A stretch of DNA of 60,165 bases. It comes from a virus. This document shows positions 56,893 to 60,165 of the stretch, piece by piece. Numbering within the stretch: the stretch's first letter is position 1; the number at the start of each line of letters is the position of its first letter. The notes under the pieces were generated by a model that was not told the DNA's origin, searched no databases, and saw only the letters and a list, made by a program, of their open reading frames with translations. The stretch covers positions 1-60,165 of IMG/VR virus record IMGVR_UViG_3300018405_000021. One strand, 5' to 3'. Position numbers and translations under genes: made by a program.

Positions 56893-57461
56893 GGTGCATC
56901 GTCCTTCAATGCTCGGATGGATGGAGGATCAGGGATAGGGAACCAGTGTGTTACGCGACGGTATGGGTCCATGTCCCAATCGCGCCATGTGGAAAGCCCG
57001 TTGTATTCCTTCCAACGAAGGATAAGCGGTTCGTCGTACTCATCTGTTGAGGCTAAGATGGGCGTCCCATTCTTCGGTGCCGTCTCTATTGGTTGCCAGC
57101 CAATCTCATCCAGTGCCTTGCCGCGCGTCTCTGCCAATTGCTGGCGTAGGGTGGCGTTCTCGGCCTGCAAGCGCTCGATCTCGCCGTCCTTTGCCACAAG
57201 GTTAGCGCATGCTTCATCCGTTCCGCATTCGCATCGTGACATGGCAAAGGCTGCGTCACGCTCTTTCGTTAGGCCATCGATCTCGGCCATTGCTTCGTCG
57301 TGGCGGCAGAGAGCCTGCACGTCCCTGACATCTGAACCATAATGTTTCGTCGGAGGATTTGCGCCGCCATCGGGCCGGTTCAGGACAATGCCCCGCCCCC
57401 AAACCTCAGCGAAATCGTGAAACTCGTAGGACCACGCCACGATCTTGAGTTCTTCAGTCAT
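56889..57461 (-). CDS. DUF551-containing protein
   Basis: A 190-residue protein. After a beta part (IVAWSYEFHDFAEVW) and a coiled coil (about 55-115), a C-terminal DUF551 domain: GWQPIETAPKNGTPILAS and THWFPIPDPP. Frequent in phage accessory clusters; function unknown. Confidence 0.75.
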   Translation of the reverse strand: MTEELKIVAWSYEFHDFAEVWGRGIVLNRPDGGANPPTKHYGSDVRDVQALCRHDEAMAEIDGLTKERDAAFAMSRCECGTDEACANLVAKDGEIERLQAENATLRQQLAETRGKALDEIGWQPIETAPKNGTPILASTDEYDEPLILRWKEYNGLSTWRDWDMDPYRRVTHWFPIPDPPSIRALKDDAP

Positions 57462-58143
57462 GGCGTGGGACCTCCGGTGCGGCGGCGAGCATGGCTTTCC
57501 ATGCGTGATCAACGAACGGGCCATTCACCGTTGGGTGAAAACCTGCCTCTAGCATGTCGAGCGTCGGCTCCACCGGCACCAACTGCCACCCTTTGGGGAC
57601 GGCTTTCGCGGCAGGCTCCGGCACCCGCTGAGAAGATTCGCCGCTGAACTCTTCGATAAGATCGTCGCACGCCTGCCGGTATTCGCTGCCCGGCAAGCTG
57701 TCCTGCCCGTAGTCCTCGATCTTCGCGATGATCTGTTCGACCGTGAAGACGGCAGGTTCCGGCGACGTGTTAAGGGCCGACACTGATAGCGCCTCAAGCC
57801 GCGTCAACTCGGCATCCACGTCATCGTCGAGATTGCCGTATTTGATACGAGCAAGCGCGCAGGCCGTTGCCAGTCCGCCAGCCAAACCCTTCACGCTCAC
57901 AGCAGGCGCGGGAGGGGCGGCGTAGAGCGGCGTCCCGACAGGCAGGTGATTGATAGCGTCAAGAGGGTATGGGGCAAGCATCCGGTAGCCGCCGGCGCCG
58001 ATCTCTGCCACGGTGCAAGCCGGCTCCGCATCGGACGCCGACAGCGCGGCCTCAAGGGCGGCGCGCATAGCAGCCGGGCGGCATTTGCCGTCGATACCGG
58101 CGTAAGCCTTGGTGGCAGCGATCATCTGCTCATCAGTTACCAT
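57454..58143 (-). CDS. Ea22-like accessory protein
   Basis: A 229-residue protein. N-terminal TDEQMIAATKAYAGIDGK..RAALEAALSA and C-terminal TLDMLEAGFHPTVNG..KAMLAAAPE are two related phage-type modules; the middle has a membrane-neutral helical part. AAGGAG precedes the ATG. Function unknown. Confidence 0.65.
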   Translation of the reverse strand: MVTDEQMIAATKAYAGIDGKCRPAAMRAALEAALSASDAEPACTVAEIGAGGYRMLAPYPLDAINHLPVGTPLYAAPPAPAVSVKGLAGGLATACALARIKYGNLDDDVDAELTRLEALSVSALNTSPEPAVFTVEQIIAKIEDYGQDSLPGSEYRQACDDLIEEFSGESSQRVPEPAAKAVPKGWQLVPVEPTLDMLEAGFHPTVNGPFVDHAWKAMLAAAPEVPRHD

Positions 58144-58585
58144 GTGTGTCTCCTTTGAGGGCGGCGCGGGCACGAAACCCGCAGCATACATTGTCCTTGT
58201 CTTCGTTGCCTTCTTTGCATTCGCATAGCGCTGGGCCATGGCAATCATAGAACTCCAGCGCCTCCCGCATCCGTTCATTCTCCGCTTTAAGCCGGTCGAT
58301 CTCGGCAAGGACGGCGGCCATGGCGACGGGGTTGCAGGAGGCAACCAAGGCAGCATTTGCATCCTGCATTCTGGCGGCGTCTTCGCGGATCATGCCGAGT
58401 GCGCCATGTCCGTTACCTGTCAAGTACCCCCATCCGCGAACGTCAAACAGTTTGGCAAGCCCACCAATCTTTTGGTTCTCGCACCCAATTCCAGAGGCGC
58501 TGTAGCCAACTCTCCATTCCCCCGGCGTCGGCCCCGCCTCAAGAGCCTTGCGGATGGCGGCGATGTGTTCTGCTGTGGTAATCAT
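58133..58585 (-). CDS. Ea22-like accessory protein
   Basis: A 150-residue protein: TTAEHIAAIRKALEAGPTPGEW, DAARMQDANAALVASCNP, then AEIDRLKAENERMREALEF and a C-terminal cysteine cluster (CECKEG, CCGF). Typical member of phage Ea22-like clusters. Confidence 0.7.
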   Translation of the reverse strand: MITTAEHIAAIRKALEAGPTPGEWRVGYSASGIGCENQKIGGLAKLFDVRGWGYLTGNGHGALGMIREDAARMQDANAALVASCNPVAMAAVLAEIDRLKAENERMREALEFYDCHGPALCECKEGNEDKDNVCCGFRARAALKGDTHGN

Positions 58586-58983
58586 AGCTTATCCTCTGCA
58601 ATTGCAGTGATCTTCCGGGCCTCACATCCCGCCTCTATGCACGCCTTGGCTGCGAGTGACGGCAGTAGAACCCTGATCCGCTCAAGTTCGGCGGCGATAG
58701 CGTTCAGAGCATCAACCCGCTCTAATTGGCCTTGCTCTTCGTATCGTGCGGCCATTTCTGCGCGAATGGCTTTCGCCGCTTCGATGTCTTCCGACTTTGC
58801 TTCCCTCGCCCACGATCCGTCTCGTGCCGAAATTGAGATGGCCTCAACTCTACGTCTCCAAAGCAGAGGAATGTTGTTGGCCTTCCCGACGGCGCCGTAT
58901 TCGCCGCTGTCGGTCAATTTTTGAATGCGCCGGATCAGTGACGAAAGCTCAACAATCGCGCTTATCTTCGTCGTTTCGCTCAT
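58582..58983 (-). CDS. hypothetical helical protein
   Basis: A 133-residue helical protein, ATGA coupled at both ends. No domain recognised. Confidence 0.6.
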   Translation of the reverse strand: MSETTKISAIVELSSLIRRIQKLTDSGEYGAVGKANNIPLLWRRRVEAISISARDGSWAREAKSEDIEAAKAIRAEMAARYEEQGQLERVDALNAIAAELERIRVLLPSLAAKACIEAGCEARKITAIAEDKL

Positions 58984-59531
58984 ACCTTCCCCTCCGCTTG
59001 CTTTGCCCGAAGGATGGCGATCACGAGGGCGATGGGAAGAGACGCATGTTCGGCATGAGTGTCCTCGCCAACTATGGGGTTTAATTCATCGTCTTCGTCA
59101 CTCTGATTTCCCCGCGCCTCAGACCACAGGTCAGCCGTGGCAATAGATGTTCCACTGCCAATCCCGAGAAGGCCTCCCCACCCCGGCAGAACGCGCTCGG
59201 CAAGCGCTACAGCGGCGTCGATGGACTTTGTGAATTCCTCAACCCTAATGCTATTCATCAGGACGTAAGCGCCATCGCGATAAATGACGAGCGTTTCGCC
59301 TTTGATCTGTTTCCGTGTTGCTGAGAACCATTCTCGATCTTTGCCGGGGAAGCGGATGCCAAGGTTCCACGATGGCTGGTCGTCAAGCCGAATATAGCCG
59401 ATAGGGCCACCGTCTGCCTGATGTTGCCCTACAGGAGATGCGAACATATCGAACATGATCTCCGCATCCAGTTCGCGATCGGGCGCAGTGGCGGCTTCCA
59501 GCCTTGCAATGAGCGTGGTGAGGTCGGTCAT
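58980..59531 (-). CDS. Ea22-like accessory protein
   Basis: A 183-residue protein: LIARLEAATAPDRELDAEIM at the start and LPIALVIAILRAKQA at the end, both frequent in phage accessory proteins of this kind. Function unknown. Confidence 0.65.
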   Translation of the reverse strand: MTDLTTLIARLEAATAPDRELDAEIMFDMFASPVGQHQADGGPIGYIRLDDQPSWNLGIRFPGKDREWFSATRKQIKGETLVIYRDGAYVLMNSIRVEEFTKSIDAAVALAERVLPGWGGLLGIGSGTSIATADLWSEARGNQSDEDDELNPIVGEDTHAEHASLPIALVIAILRAKQAEGKV

Positions 59532-59842
59532 GCTTCCACCCCGTAAATCCTGCGGTGCGCGTCGATCAGCGCCGTTTCCTTGTCAGAAAACAGAGGCTGA
59601 GAAACATCGGCGCCGATGAGAGAGTTAAGGCTGCACTGGAGCGCGTCACAAAGAGCCAGGATCATCCACAGCGTTGGGTTCTTAGACTGCCTATGCTCCA
59701 GTGCCCACAGATGCGCTTTCGAGCATCCTGCGCGCCTTGCTATGTCCTCAAGTGATAGGCCAAGCTCATGGCGCCGGACATGAATGTATGTCGCCATGTG
59801 GGCCGTGATTGTTGGCTGACGGTCTGAACGGCTCGCGGTCAT
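59528..59842 (-). CDS. XRE-family helix-turn-helix regulator
   Basis: A 104-residue protein. Residues 22-70 are a classical HTH_3: RRHELGLSLEDIARRAGCSKAHLWALEHRQSKNPTLWMILALCDALQ (pieces shown: LSLEDIARRAGCSKAHL, then PTLWMILALCDAL). Probably a regulator of the leftward operon or of the phage switch. ATG at 59842 overlaps the upstream stop; an ATG at 59797 is also possible. Confidence 0.82.
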   Translation of the reverse strand: MTASRSDRQPTITAHMATYIHVRRHELGLSLEDIARRAGCSKAHLWALEHRQSKNPTLWMILALCDALQCSLNSLIGADVSQPLFSDKETALIDAHRRIYGVEA

Positions 59843-60105
59843 TCTGCCCCGCCTTTCCGTGCCTTGAGCATGGCGTCGGCAACCTGATAAGACCGGCCTG
59901 CAATCTCATGAGGACCATAGCTGATGCCGGATGTGCCTGAGAATGCGGCCATGCCTGATGCGATCTGTGCTGCGAAATAATCGCGAATGCTGATGCCACC
60001 AGTCGCGCATGTATAGGCGTCAATAACGTCGCCGTGACCGTCTCTCTCTCCGGCGATAACATCGAATTGCGGAAATGCGAACCCACCGTTTTCAATCTTG
60101 CTCAT
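59839..60105 (-). CDS. small phage protein with GISIRDYFAA motif
   Basis: An 88-residue protein: ENGGFAFPQ, GGISIRDYFAAQIASGMAA, and YQVADAMLKARKG. The order matches a common phage protein (often GGMTLRDYFAA and YAIADAML) of unknown function. Confidence 0.75.
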   Translation of the reverse strand: MSKIENGGFAFPQFDVIAGERDGHGDVIDAYTCATGGISIRDYFAAQIASGMAAFSGTSGISYGPHEIAGRSYQVADAMLKARKGGAE

Positions 60106-60165
60106 TTCCGTTCCTCCCGCAGCATTTCGCGCCGAGCGTCGGCGGCATCTTCAACGGCGCTCTGA
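60102..60165 (-). CDS. C-terminal fragment of the gene cut by the window ends
   Basis: About 20 codons (QSAVEDAADARREMLREERK) ending in TGA, overlapping the ATG of the next gene. Joined to the fragment at 1-281 in frame, either end to end or over a six-base overlap, it forms one gene. Confidence 0.7.
   Translation of the reverse strand, partial: QSAVEDAADARREMLREERK

Noticed and set aside
1-60165. Integrase and attachment sites
   Set aside because: No tyrosine or serine recombinase, transposase or excisionase pattern could be recognised in any frame, so no lysogeny module is claimed.

Overview
The window reads as a complete, or nearly complete, double-stranded DNA genome of a tailed phage with a contractile tail (myovirus layout: terminase, portal, F-like head protein, capsid, DUF3383-type sheath, tube, tape measure, spike, baseplate J). 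The gene families (DUF7940 holin-like, DUF6362, DUF6948, DUF6745, proteins carrying a GDNSEK motif) and the fairly GC-rich coding suggest an alphaproteobacterial, probably Rhizobiales/Hyphomicrobiales, host; this is inference from remembered families, not a search. The first and last six bases are identical, and the gene cut by the left edge continues in frame into the gene fragment at the right edge, so the sequence is probably a circular (or circularly permuted) genome opened inside a leftward gene. No integrase, attachment site, ParA/ParB or tRNA was recognised.

Layout. Leftward genes 9612 to 3287 hold recombination and regulation functions (DUF6948 protein, a glycine-rich repeat protein, RecT, SSB, a DUF5131 protein) and end at a terminator at 3250-3281. 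A second leftward set (3226 to 1842) has small proteins led by a ribbon-helix-helix (RHH) protein. A third starts at a promoter near 1736 and runs through an RHH protein, a GIY-YIG-like/RepL-like fusion and a Ref-like HNH protein; across the join it continues 60165 to 56166, through an HTH protein and Ea22-like small proteins, to a bidirectional terminator at 56110-56143. The divergent control region around 9613-9775, and the promoter at 10459, carry four copies of a putative operator.

Rightward, 9776-24628 is the regulation and replication half: two DNA-binding proteins, many tiny genes, a DUF6745 repeat protein, three homing-endonuclease-like or HNH genes (one further downstream), a RuvC-like resolvase with an added zinc ribbon, an SNF2-type helicase, three methyltransferase-like proteins, a DnaB-type helicase and two DnaA domain IV-like proteins. 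An approximately 770-base stretch without a convincing gene (24629-25436) is packed with exact inverted repeats, including two crossing helices, and ends in a terminator-like hairpin: I read it as a large structured non-coding RNA. From 25437 the late region runs: small proteins, TerS, TerL (interrupted by a class 3 intein), portal, head proteins (including a Nudix-protease-scaffold fusion with an internal start), neck, sheath, tube (apparent ATT start), tail chaperone with a likely -1 frameshift, tape measure with a lambda-R-like lytic domain, baseplate, fibres and tailspike, then holin-like protein, lysozyme (its 3' end duplicated by an inserted HNH endonuclease gene), i-spanin/o-spanin pair and membrane proteins.

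Overall the genome looks like a mosaic with unusual recent activity of selfish elements (intein plus three HNH-type genes), remnants of a replaced tailspike and lysozyme, and tandem-repeat genes that could vary quickly.
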